From DATBVX01 sp963810775 (GTDB taxonomy: Bacteria > Pseudomonadota > Gammaproteobacteria > Steroidobacterales > Steroidobacteraceae): a stretch of 64,000 nt of DNA. This document shows, in pieces, positions 30,039-37,748 of the stretch. A program made the translations under genes and the position numbers. How positions within the stretch are numbered: the stretch's first letter is position 1; the number at the start of each line of letters is the position of its first letter. The stretch is from NCBI GenBank assembly GCA_963810775.1, contig CAWEOT010000005.1, forward strand, positions 310,001 to 374,000. Direction: 5' to 3'. The notes under the pieces are model-generated. The model was not told the origin of the DNA. It saw nothing but the letters and a program-made list of their open reading frames with translations, and did no database searches.

Positions 30039-30049
30039 AACGCTTAACG

Positions 30050-30069
30050 ATATAAGGATGTCCTTATAT
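30050..30069. promoter_or_regulatory. Perfect palindrome, probable operator of the ArsR-methyltransferase regulator
   Basis: ATATAAGGA-TG-TCCTTATAT is a perfect 9+2+9 inverted repeat whose inner edge is 12 bases upstream of the regulator start at 30038. It is strikingly A+T-rich compared with its surroundings and overlaps the likely -10 region. It probably mediates autoregulation and control of metF and metH. The neighbouring outer-membrane gene ends at 30115, so the repeat is intergenic once that gene is read in its repaired frame. Confidence 0.75.
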
Positions 30070-30114
30070 ACATGCCGAATCGGTTACTTGGCAAGCGCTC
30101 AGATCGCATTTGGA

Positions 30115-31011
30115 TCAGAACCAGGCGAACTGCCAGGTCAGCTGCGTAGCTGTCGAAATTCGACCCGATTCGGGTGGAGGCGCCCCTGCTCGCGCTGAAT
30201 TTGAGCGACTGCCTGGCCGAGAGGGGCAGCGAGAAGGTTACGCCATAGCGATCGTTGTCCTGCCAATCGGTCTTGCGCACCGAGTTCACCGTGGTTCGCC
30301 CGCCGGTGTAGTAAGTCCAACTTGCAGCCAGCCAGAGGCGCCGTCGGAAGGTGTAGCTCACATGGCCTGGACCGTGGTCAGCGGATCCTGCTCACGTACC
30401 ACGCCGCCAAAGAAATCGTCGTTGTTCCCGAACAGCCAGACTCCGCTCGAGAGCTCGAAGTCCCACTTCCCCAGCGGCCAGGTCACGCCGATCTCCGGCT
30501 TGAAGCTCCAGCGATTGGCGCCGATGTTGATCAGCTTGTCGGGGAAGTACTCGCCGGTGGGCGCTACCACCACCACGCTCGCACCCAATGCCGGACGCGG
30601 CGTGCGCTGTGCAAATTCGCGCGGAGTAAGGGCAGGACTACCGAGCAATCCGAGTGCGAAGCGCAGCCTCAGGTCACCAAACCCGGTTCGCGTGGCACTC
30701 CGCGTGACCTCGGCAACGTCGCCTGTTATCTCGGCATCCACGTACGGGACGACCAGCGCGACGCTCGCCACCCGCCCGAAGAGGCGGAACGTCTGTCCGT
30801 AGCCGGCCACCAGTGCGTCGATGGTGCCGGACACATTGTCGATGGGCAGCGATGGATCCACGGAAACCCCACCGCTCGATTCGCCGGCAGCCAACACCAC
30901 GAAGTGCGTGCCGATAGGATTTGGGGAGTAACTGCGTGGCTCGAGCTCCTGCGCGCAGAGCCGGCTGCTCGCAATCAGCAGGACGGACAGGACGAGGATC
31001 CGGCGCACCAC
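30115..31011 (-). CDS. Outer-membrane transporter-like protein (MetA-pathway of phenol degradation family), frameshifted
   Basis: This secreted beta-barrel-like protein has a signal peptide (MVRRILVLSVLLIASSRLCA) and the family pattern PIGTHFVVLAAGESSGGVS, GFGDLRLRFALGLLG, VVVAPTGEYFPDKLINIGAN and KPEIGVTWPLGKWDFE. The first frame stops after PLTTVQAM at 30358. A second frame continues VSYTFRRRLWLAASWTYYTG and QSLKFSASRGASTRIGSNFD. A third ends TQLTWQFAWF at a TGA at 30115, the normal end of this family. Two single-base shifts, near 30360 (a lost C of CCC) and near 30149, are needed. The role is unknown; the family name comes from a gene cluster and does not prove phenol transport. Confidence 0.7.
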
Positions 31012-31017
31012 TTGACC

Positions 31018-31921
31018 TTATTGGAGCGTGTTCGGTGGAGCTTCGGAGCCGGTATGAAATATCTGTTCGCTATCGATCGCATCGAAGCGATACGCGCGAT
31101 TGCAAAACTCGCAGCGCACTTCAACCGACGCCTCGCTCCGCGACGATGCTGCGGATCTCCTCGCGACCGAGCGATCTCAGAATGCCCCTGACGCGCTCGC
31201 GCGAACACCGGCAGCGAAAGTACACCGGTGCGGGCTCAAAGAGTCGCACGTCCTCTTCATGGAATAAGCGCCGCAGCAGTTCACGTTGTGGCAGCTCGAG
31301 AAGCTCTGCCTCGGTCAGGGTGCTCGCGAGCTGATCGATGCGGTTCCAGGCTTCGGCTGGATCCTCTTCGTCAAACATCACCAGGGAAGGCTTGCTGCTT
31401 CGTTCGGGCAGGCGCTGCAGCAGCAGGCCGGCCGCGGAGCGTGAATTCGCCGCCAGCCAGATGCGGGTCGGCAGCTGCTCGGAGTCGCGAAAATAGGCCT
31501 CGAGGCAGGCGGCGAGGCCGCCGCTGGCGAGGGGAACCACGCCCTGGTAGCGCGCCCCTTGGTCTGCAGTCTCCACGCTGACCGTGAGCTTGCCATCCCC
31601 GGCCATGTCTCGCAGATCGCTCGCCGGCACCTGCGCAGTCCACCGGGCAACACCACGCAATCCAAAGCCGTGGCTGCACTGCGCGACCAGCAAATGCATT
31701 GGGCCGGGCCCCTGCAACTGCAGCGTAAGCGTCCCATCGAACTTGCGCGTCGAGGCGATCAACGCTGCTGCCACAGCCGCTTCACCCAGCACCTCACGAA
31801 CTACCGGCGGATACTCGTGGTGTTCGCACATGGCCTGCCAGGCACTGTCGAGATGCAGGATGTGCCCCCGCAGGGGGCTGTTCTCGAACACGAAGCGACG
31901 GATACGATCGCGATCGGCCAC
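31018..31921 (-). CDS. hslO: Redox-regulated chaperone Hsp33, frameshifted near the 3' end
   Basis: This cytosolic holdase is activated by disulfide formation. It starts at GTG 31921 (MADRDRIRRFVFENSPLRGH), 5 bases after the gatB stop. The core has HILHLDSAWQAMCEHHEYPP, EAAVAAALIASTRKF, LTLQLQGPGPMHLLVAQC and VALADEE-type helices. The zinc switch is C-x-C in YFRCRCSRERV plus C-x2-C in VRCEFCNRAYRF. The second half lies in another frame: the first stops after AERGVG at 31121, and the continuation SVEVRCEFCNR runs to a TAA at 31018. One extra base near 31128 explains it. The transporter-like gene starts 6 bases later. Confidence 0.87.
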
Positions 31922-31926
31922 GAGTC

Positions 31927-33407
31927 TCAGCCGCGGAGCTTGCGCTTGAGCAGCTCGTTGAGCTGCGCCGGGTTGGCTTTGCCGCCCGTGGCTTTCATCA
32001 CCTGGCCGACAAAGAAGCCGAACAGCTTGTCCTTGCCGGCGCGATAGTCGGCGAGCTGTGCGGGATTCGCAGCCATCACCTGCTCGATTGCGCGCTCGAT
32101 GGCGCCACTGTCCGTGATCTGCTTTAGTCCGCGTGACTCGATGACCGCGTCCGCAGCGGCGGACTCGGTCCACATCACCTCGAACACCTCTTTGGCGATC
32201 TTGCCCGAGATGGTCGAATCCGTGATCCGCTTGAGCAGGCCTGCGAGCTGCTGCGGCGAGAGCCGGCTCGAGGTGATCTCGAGTCCGTCGCGATTCAGCG
32301 CCGCCGCCAGGTCTCCCATGACCCAATTGGCGGCGAGCTTCGACGCCGCCAATTGTTCTTTGGACCACTCGCGGCGAGCTTGGGCTCACCGCCCAGGGTC
32401 GCAACCACCGATTCGTAGTACGCCGCAAGTTCACGGTTGGCCGTGAGCACATCGGCGTCGTACCGCACCAGACCATGCTCGCGCACGAATCGCGCTGCCT
32501 TCTCGTCCGGCAGCTCGGGAAGTGTCTTGCGTACTTCCTCGATGAACGCTTCCTCGATCGCAAGCGGCAGCAGGTCCGGATCGGGAAAATAACGGTAGTC
32601 GTTGGCCTCTTCCTTGGAGCGCATCGAGCGGGTTTCATTGCGGTCGGCATCGTACAGGCGCGTCTCCTGCACCACGGTGCCGCCACCCTCCAGGATCTCG
32701 ATCTGCCGCGCCACCTCGTAGTTGATGGCCTTCTCGATGAAGCGGAAGGAATTGAGGTTCTTGAGCTCGGCGCGCGTGCCAAATTTCGCGGCGCCTATGG
32801 GCCGGATCGAGACATTGGCATCGCAACGGAACGATCCTTCCTGCATGTTGCCGTCGCAGATCTCCAGGTAGCGCACCAATGTGTGCACCTTCTTCATGTA
32901 GGCGACCGCCTCCTTCGCCGAGCGCATGTCGGGCTCGGAGACGATTTCGAGCAGCGGGGTACCGGCGCGGTTGAGGTCGATGCCGGTGTAGCTCTTCAGG
33001 CCTTCATGCAGCGACTTGCCGGCATCCTCTTCCAGATGTGCCCGAGTGATACCGACTGTCTTGCGGCTTCCATCCTCGAGGAGCACTTCCAGCGCACCAT
33101 CTTCAACCACGGGCCGCTCGTACTGGCTGATCTGGTAGCCCTTGGGCAGATCGGGATAGAAATAATTCTTGCGCGCGAACACCGAGCGACGCGCGATATT
33201 GGCGCCGACGGCAAGACCGAACTTCACCGCCATCCGCACCGCTTCGCCGTTCAAGACCGGCAGTACGCCCGGATAGCCGAGATCGACTAGATTCGCCTGC
33301 GTGTTGGGCGCGGCACCGAACGCCGTGGACGAGCCCGAGAAAATCTTGGAGCCCGTCGCAAGCTGCGCGTGGATCTCCAGCCCTATGACTGTTTCCCACT
33401 CACTCAT
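31927..33407 (-). CDS. gatB: Asp-tRNA(Asn)/Glu-tRNA(Gln) amidotransferase subunit B, frameshifted
   Basis: GatB activates and amidates mischarged Glu-tRNA(Gln) or Asp-tRNA(Asn). It begins MSEWETVIGLEIHAQLATGS and keeps KNYFYPDLPKGYQISQYE, the glutamyl-tRNA-binding motif RAHLEEDAGKS, FRCDANVSIRP and ETRSMRSKEEANDYRYFPDP. The first frame loses homology after GGEPKLAA. The next frame continues EWSKEQLAASKLAANWVMGD and the YqeY tail domain to LLKRKLRG and a stop at 31927. A single G missing near 32370 restores one 493-residue chain. The start overlaps the gatA stop by 8 bases. An essential function makes a sequencing error more likely than true inactivation. Confidence 0.92.
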
Positions 33408-34854
33408 AGCCGCGGGGCACTCGCCGGTGCCAATCGGTTTCCTTCTGGTACTGATGCGCCGCATTCAGGAGCTTTGCTTCGCTGAACACCGGGCCGATGA
33501 TCTGCAGGCCCACCGGCAGGTCCTCGACAAAGCCGCACGGGATCGACACGGCGGGCAAGCCTGCCAGGTTCGCGCCGATGGTGTAGATGTCGTTGAGATA
33601 CATCGTGATCGGGTCATCGGTTTTCGCGCCGATCTCAAATGCCGGCGTGGGCGCCGTCGGCCCCATCAGCACATCGACCTGCTCGAATGCGCGCCGGAAA
33701 TCATCGCTGATGAGCTGGCGGACTTTCTGTGCTTTCAGGTAGTACGCGTCGTAGTAACCCGCCGATAGCACGTATGTGCCGGTCATGATGCGTCGCTTGA
33801 CCTCGGCGCCAAAGCCCTGGCCGCGGCTGCGCATGTACAGATCAAGGACGTCGCGCGGATTCTCGCAGCGATGCCCGAAGCGTACGCCGTCGAAACGCGA
33901 CAGATTCGATGAACATTCCGCCGGCGCTACCACGTAGTAGGTGGGCACGGACAGCGGCAAAGCGGGCAGGCTTACCTCACGCGTTTGCGCGCCGAGCGCC
34001 TTGAACACCTCGAGCGCACCCCGCACGCGCTCCGCACAACGTCGCTCCAGGCCTTCATCGAAGAACTCCTTGAGCAACCCGATGCGCAGACCCTTGAGCG
34101 GTGCGACCAGCGCGGCGACGTAGTCCGGAACTGGCGCATCGACACTGGTGGAATCGTGTGGATCGAAACCCGCAATCGCGCCGAGAAGCAGTGCGGCATC
34201 CTGCGCAGACTGCGTCAACACTCCGCCCTGATCGAGACTCGAGGCGAATGCGATCATTCCGTAGCGGGAGACACGCCCGTAGGTCGGCTTGACTCCGACG
34301 ATGCCGGTAAGCGCAGCAGGCTGACGAATCGAGCCGCCAGTGTCGGTGCCCGTCGCGGCTGGTATCAATCGTGCCGCGACCGCAGCAGCAGAGCCGCCCG
34401 ACGAGCCGCCGGGAACGCATTTCGGATTCCACGGATTGCGCACCGGACCGTAGTAACTCGTTTCGTTGGATGAGCCCATCGCGAACTCGTCCATGTTCGT
34501 CTTCCCGACCAATACGGTGCCGGCTTCCTTGAGCCTCGCGACCACTGTGGCGTCGTAGGGCGAAACGAAATTGTCGAGCATCCTGGAGCCGCAGCTGGTG
34601 CGGATGCCCTGGGTGCAGAAAATATCCTTGTGCGCGATGGGCACGCCGGTCAACGGACCGCCGCGGCCGGCCTGCAGCTCCTGGTCGGCGTGACGCGCGG
34701 CGGCGAGGGCCTGTTCGGCTGTCACGGTCAGAAACGCGTTGAGCCCCCCGTTCAGGCGCTCGATGCGCTCGAGGAGCGTGCGGGTGAGCTCGACGCTGGA
34801 GAAGCGTCGCGCGCGCAGGCCCGCGGAGAGTTCGGCAATCGTCAGCGTATGCAT
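33400..34854 (-). CDS. gatA: Asp-tRNA(Asn)/Glu-tRNA(Gln) amidotransferase subunit A
   Basis: The 484-residue amidase-signature enzyme releases ammonia from glutamine for the GatCAB complex. The catalytic triad is K in GVPIAHKDIFCTQG, the cis-serine in GSSGGSAAAVAARL and the nucleophile serine in GTDTGGSIRQPAALTG. It ends with VSIPCGFVEDLPVGLQIIGP and a long C-terminal helix. It lies 12 bases after gatC and overlaps gatB, in the usual gatC-gatA-gatB order. The start is the ATG at 34854. Confidence 0.96.
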   Translation of the reverse strand: MHTLTIAELSAGLRARRFSSVELTRTLLERIERLNGGLNAFLTVTAEQALAAARHADQELQAGRGGPLTGVPIAHKDIFCTQGIRTSCGSRMLDNFVSPYDATVVARLKEAGTVLVGKTNMDEFAMGSSNETSYYGPVRNPWNPKCVPGGSSGGSAAAVAARLIPAATGTDTGGSIRQPAALTGIVGVKPTYGRVSRYGMIAFASSLDQGGVLTQSAQDAALLLGAIAGFDPHDSTSVDAPVPDYVAALVAPLKGLRIGLLKEFFDEGLERRCAERVRGALEVFKALGAQTREVSLPALPLSVPTYYVVAPAECSSNLSRFDGVRFGHRCENPRDVLDLYMRSRGQGFGAEVKRRIMTGTYVLSAGYYDAYYLKAQKVRQLISDDFRRAFEQVDVLMGPTAPTPAFEIGAKTDDPITMYLNDIYTIGANLAGLPAVSIPCGFVEDLPVGLQIIGPVFSEAKLLNAAHQYQKETDWHRRVPRGYE

Positions 34855-34866
34855 GAAGAGAAAAGA

Positions 34867-35157
34867 CTATTCAATGACTTTGGGCACGAGATACAGACCC
34901 GCCTCCACGAGAGGCGCGTTCTTCTGGTATTTCTCGTGCTCGTCCCGCTCGGTCACTTCATCGGCTCGCAGACGCTGGGTCTGCCCGCTCAACGGGTGCG
35001 CCATCGGCTCGACCTCGCTCGTCTGGGCGGCATTGAGCTGCTCGACGAAATCGATGATGCGCGACAGCGTGCCGACGTACTGCGCCAGCTCGCTCTCCGT
35101 GATCTCGAGACGCGCAAGGCGGGCGATGTTCTCGACGTCAGTGCGGGTGAGGCTCAT
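34867..35157 (-). CDS. gatC: Asp-tRNA(Asn)/Glu-tRNA(Gln) amidotransferase subunit C
   Basis: The 96-residue GatC starts MSLTRTDVENIARLARLEIT and continues QYVGTLSRIIDFVEQLNAAQ. It wraps between GatA and GatB. The segment TSEVEPMAHPLSGQTQRLRA and the acidic end NAPLVEAGLYLVPKVIE are standard. It is the first gene of gatCAB and is divergent from mreB across a 139-base gap. A -10-like TATGAT (minus strand, 35206-35211) lies about 50 bases upstream, with a poor -35. Confidence 0.95.
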   Translation of the reverse strand: MSLTRTDVENIARLARLEITESELAQYVGTLSRIIDFVEQLNAAQTSEVEPMAHPLSGQTQRLRADEVTERDEHEKYQKNAPLVEAGLYLVPKVIE

Positions 35158-35221
35158 GGAAAATTAGTGAAGAGCGACACAGAAAAGGCTGAAAAATCAC
35201 GTGTAATCATACACCTTCGCC

Positions 35222-35250
35222 TTGCTGAAAGTCCTGCCCGTTGTTAGAGT
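35222..35250 (+). promoter_or_regulatory. Candidate mreB promoter
   Basis: TTGCTG at 35222-35227 and TAGAGT at 35245-35250 are spaced 17 bases apart, in the gap before mreB. The match to TTGACA/TATAAT is moderate (3 and 4 of 6). It lies at a sensible distance (47 bases) from the mreB ATG at 35297 and follows the divergent gatC region. Confidence 0.35.
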
Positions 35251-35296
35251 ACCGCAACTTTTTTTCCGCCCTCCCGCGTCAGGTCCAACCCGCAAC

Positions 35297-36340
35297 ATGT
35301 TCAAGCGCCTCAGAGGTTATTTTTCCAACGACCTCTCGATCGATCTCGGCACAGCCAATACTTTGATCTACGTTCGCGGCCGCGGCATCGTCCTTAACGA
35401 GCCGTCAGTGGTCGCCGTGCAGGACGAGCCGACGCGCGGCGGCAAGATCATCGTTGCGGTCGGCGCGGAAGCCAAGAACATGCTGGGTCGCACGCCCGGA
35501 CACATCACCGCCGTGCGCCCGATGAAGGACGGCGTGATCGCCGACTTCACCTACACCGAGAAGATGCTGCAGTACTTCATCAAGAAGGTGCACGGCAATC
35601 GTCTGCTCAATCCGAGTCCGCGCGTGCTGGTGTGCGTACCGTTCGGATCCACGCAAGTGGAAAAACGTGCGATCAAGGAAAGCGCCGAAGGCGCTGGTGC
35701 GCGCAGTGTCGATACGGTGTACGAACCGATGGCAGCCGCCGTCGGCGCGGGCCTGCCGGTACACGAGGCGCGCGGCTCAATGGTGCTCGACGTGGGTGGC
35801 GGCACTTCCGAAGTCGCCGTCATATCGCTCAACGGCATCGTGTACGCCTCTTCGGTGCGCATCGGTGGCGATCGTTTCGATGAAGCGATCACCAACTATG
35901 TGCGCCGCAACTACGGCATCCTGATCGGCGAGGCAACCGCCGAGCGCGTGAAGCTCGAGATCGGTTCTGCCTACCCTGGCCAGCAGGTGCGCGAGATGTC
36001 GGTCAAGGGACGCAATCTCTCTGAAGGCGTGCCGCGCAGTTTCACACTCAACAGCAACGAAATTCTTGAGGCACTGCAGGAACCGCTGCAGGGCATTGTC
36101 GGAGCCGTCAAGCAGGCGCTGGAGCAGACTCCGCCCGAGCTCGGTGCCGATGTGGCTGACCGCGGTATCGTTCTCACCGGCGGCGGCGCCCTGCTACGCG
36201 ACATCGACAAGCTGCTCATGGAAGAGACTGGCCTGCCGGTCGTGGTCGCGGACGACCCGCTCACCTGCGTGGCGCGCGGCGGCGGTCGTATTCTCGAGCT
36301 CACCGACGAACACGGGCCGGGGATGTTCGGACTGGAGTGA
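35297..36340 (+). CDS. mreB: Rod-shape determining protein MreB
   Basis: The 347-residue bacterial actin directs lateral wall synthesis. It begins MFKRLRGYFSNDLSIDLGTA, with the phosphate-1 loop DLGTANTLIYVRG, the phosphate-2 loop MVLDVGGGTSEVAVISL and the adenosine motif DRGIVLTGGGALLRDID. The C-terminal VVADDPLTCVARGGGRILE is standard. ATG 35297 is used, since the frame before it has no family similarity. mreC follows after 15 bases. Only one mreB is in the window. Confidence 0.97.
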   Translation: MFKRLRGYFSNDLSIDLGTANTLIYVRGRGIVLNEPSVVAVQDEPTRGGKIIVAVGAEAKNMLGRTPGHITAVRPMKDGVIADFTYTEKMLQYFIKKVHGNRLLNPSPRVLVCVPFGSTQVEKRAIKESAEGAGARSVDTVYEPMAAAVGAGLPVHEARGSMVLDVGGGTSEVAVISLNGIVYASSVRIGGDRFDEAITNYVRRNYGILIGEATAERVKLEIGSAYPGQQVREMSVKGRNLSEGVPRSFTLNSNEILEALQEPLQGIVGAVKQALEQTPPELGADVADRGIVLTGGGALLRDIDKLLMEETGLPVVVADDPLTCVARGGGRILELTDEHGPGMFGLE

Positions 36341-36355
36341 GCCACCGGCTCACCA

Positions 36356-37264
36356 ATGGTCGCGTTCCGCAACGCTGAGTCCCGACCGATCCTGGGGCGC
36401 GGCCCGTCGCCCGGATTACGCTTCTTTTTCTTCGCGCTGTTATCGATCGGAATAATGTGGCTCGATCAGCGCCAGGGCTACCTCGAAGCGGCACGCCGCG
36501 CCCTGTCGATGGTGACCTACCCGGTGCAGGTGGCGGTCAACTCACCGGCGGCGTTCTGGGACTGGCTGCACGAGGTCTTCGCAACCCGTGAGCGCCTGCA
36601 GAAGGAGAATGCGCAACTGACAGTTCGCATGCGCGATGCGGATTTCAAGCTGATGCGCCTCGCCGACCTCGAGCAGGAGAACCTGCGCCTGCGTGGATTG
36701 CGCGATGCGACATCGCGCGTCGCCCAGCGTTTCGTCGTCGCCGAGATCCTGCGGGTGGATCTCAATCCTCTTCGTCACCGCGTCATCATCAACAAAGGCA
36801 CGCGCGATGGCGCCTTCAAGGGCCAGCCACTCCTCGATGCTACCGGGATCTTCGGGCAAATCACCCAGGCAGGGACCTTCTCCTCCGAAGCGATCCTGCT
36901 CACCGACTCCGAGCACGCGATTCCCGTCCAGGTGAATCGCAACGGACTGCGCACCATCGCGGTCGGCACCGGCGACCGGGACCTGAGACGCTTGAGCCTG
37001 CCATACCTGCCCACCAACGCGGACATCAAGGTGGGAGACCTGCTGGTCTCGTCCGGCCTCGGCGGTGTGTTCCCGCCCGGCTACCCGGTCGCGACTGTGA
37101 CCAAGGTCGACAAAGGTGTCGCGCAGACGCTGGCGGCCATTTCGGCCGAGCCCGCAGCACGGCTCGATCGCGATCGTGAAGTGTTGCTCATCTGGACCGA
37201 CGAGCCGCCGATCGATGTCGATGTCGCGCCCACCGAACCCGACGCGCACGGATCCAAACCATGA
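36356..37264 (+). CDS. mreC: Rod-shape determining protein MreC
   Basis: The 302-residue MreC scaffolds the elongasome in the periplasm. One membrane segment at about 20-40 (LRFFFFALLSIGIMWLDQRQ) is followed by a coiled coil at about 65-105 (RERLQKENAQLTVRMRDADF) and a beta-rich domain with VIINKGTRDGAFKGQPLLDA, GIFGQITQAGTFSSEAILLT and VGDLLVSSGLGGVFPPGYPV. The acidic C-terminus is DVDVAPTEPDAHG. The mreD start overlaps its stop by 4 bases (ATGA). Confidence 0.96.
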   Translation: MVAFRNAESRPILGRGPSPGLRFFFFALLSIGIMWLDQRQGYLEAARRALSMVTYPVQVAVNSPAAFWDWLHEVFATRERLQKENAQLTVRMRDADFKLMRLADLEQENLRLRGLRDATSRVAQRFVVAEILRVDLNPLRHRVIINKGTRDGAFKGQPLLDATGIFGQITQAGTFSSEAILLTDSEHAIPVQVNRNGLRTIAVGTGDRDLRRLSLPYLPTNADIKVGDLLVSSGLGGVFPPGYPVATVTKVDKGVAQTLAAISAEPAARLDRDREVLLIWTDEPPIDVDVAPTEPDAHGSKP

Positions 37265-37737
37265 GCCGCGATGCCCTGAACCGGGTGCCGATGCTGCTGA
37301 GCGTGCTGGCCGGCCTGCTGCTCAGCGTCCTGCCACTACCGCACTGGCTCAACATCGCGCGTCCGGATTTCCTGGTCATCGTGGTGCTCTACTGGTCGAT
37401 CATGGTGCCGCGCGCGGGCGGATTGACGCTGGCATTCCTCGCCGGCCTGCTGCTCGACGCATTCAAGGGCGTGGTGCTCGGACAACACGCTCTCGCGCTG
37501 TGCCTGGCGAGCTACCTCGCGATCAAGCTGCACTTGCGCGTGCGCATCTTCCCGATCTGGCACCAGGCCCTCACCGTGTTCTGGTTGCTGGCGCTCTACC
37601 AGTTCATGTTGTTCTGGATAGACGGCATGACGGGTCACCCGATCACGAACTACGCGCGCTGGATTCCGGCGTTCACGGGTGCGCTGTTGTGGCCGCTGTT
37701 CGCGGGACTTCTCGGCAACGCCTACCAGCGCACCTAG
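37261..37737 (+). CDS. mreD: Rod-shape determining protein MreD
   Basis: The 158-residue inner-membrane protein has five to six hydrophobic segments (for example MLLSVLAGLLLSVLPLP and LTLAFLAGLLLDAFKGVVLG). MreD is poorly conserved, but PDFLVIVVLYWSIMVPRAGG and GLLLDAFKGVVLGQHALALC match the family pattern, as does its place between mreC and mrdA. It overlaps mreC by 4 bases; mrdA starts 11 bases later. Confidence 0.93.
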   Translation: MSRDALNRVPMLLSVLAGLLLSVLPLPHWLNIARPDFLVIVVLYWSIMVPRAGGLTLAFLAGLLLDAFKGVVLGQHALALCLASYLAIKLHLRVRIFPIWHQALTVFWLLALYQFMLFWIDGMTGHPITNYARWIPAFTGALLWPLFAGLLGNAYQRT

Positions 37738-37748
37738 GACACCTAGTC

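Noticed and set aside
31121..32782. A 553-codon minus-strand frame covering gatB and hslO
   Set aside because: Only its last part is Hsp33. The first half reads gatB in a wrong frame, so it is not one gene.
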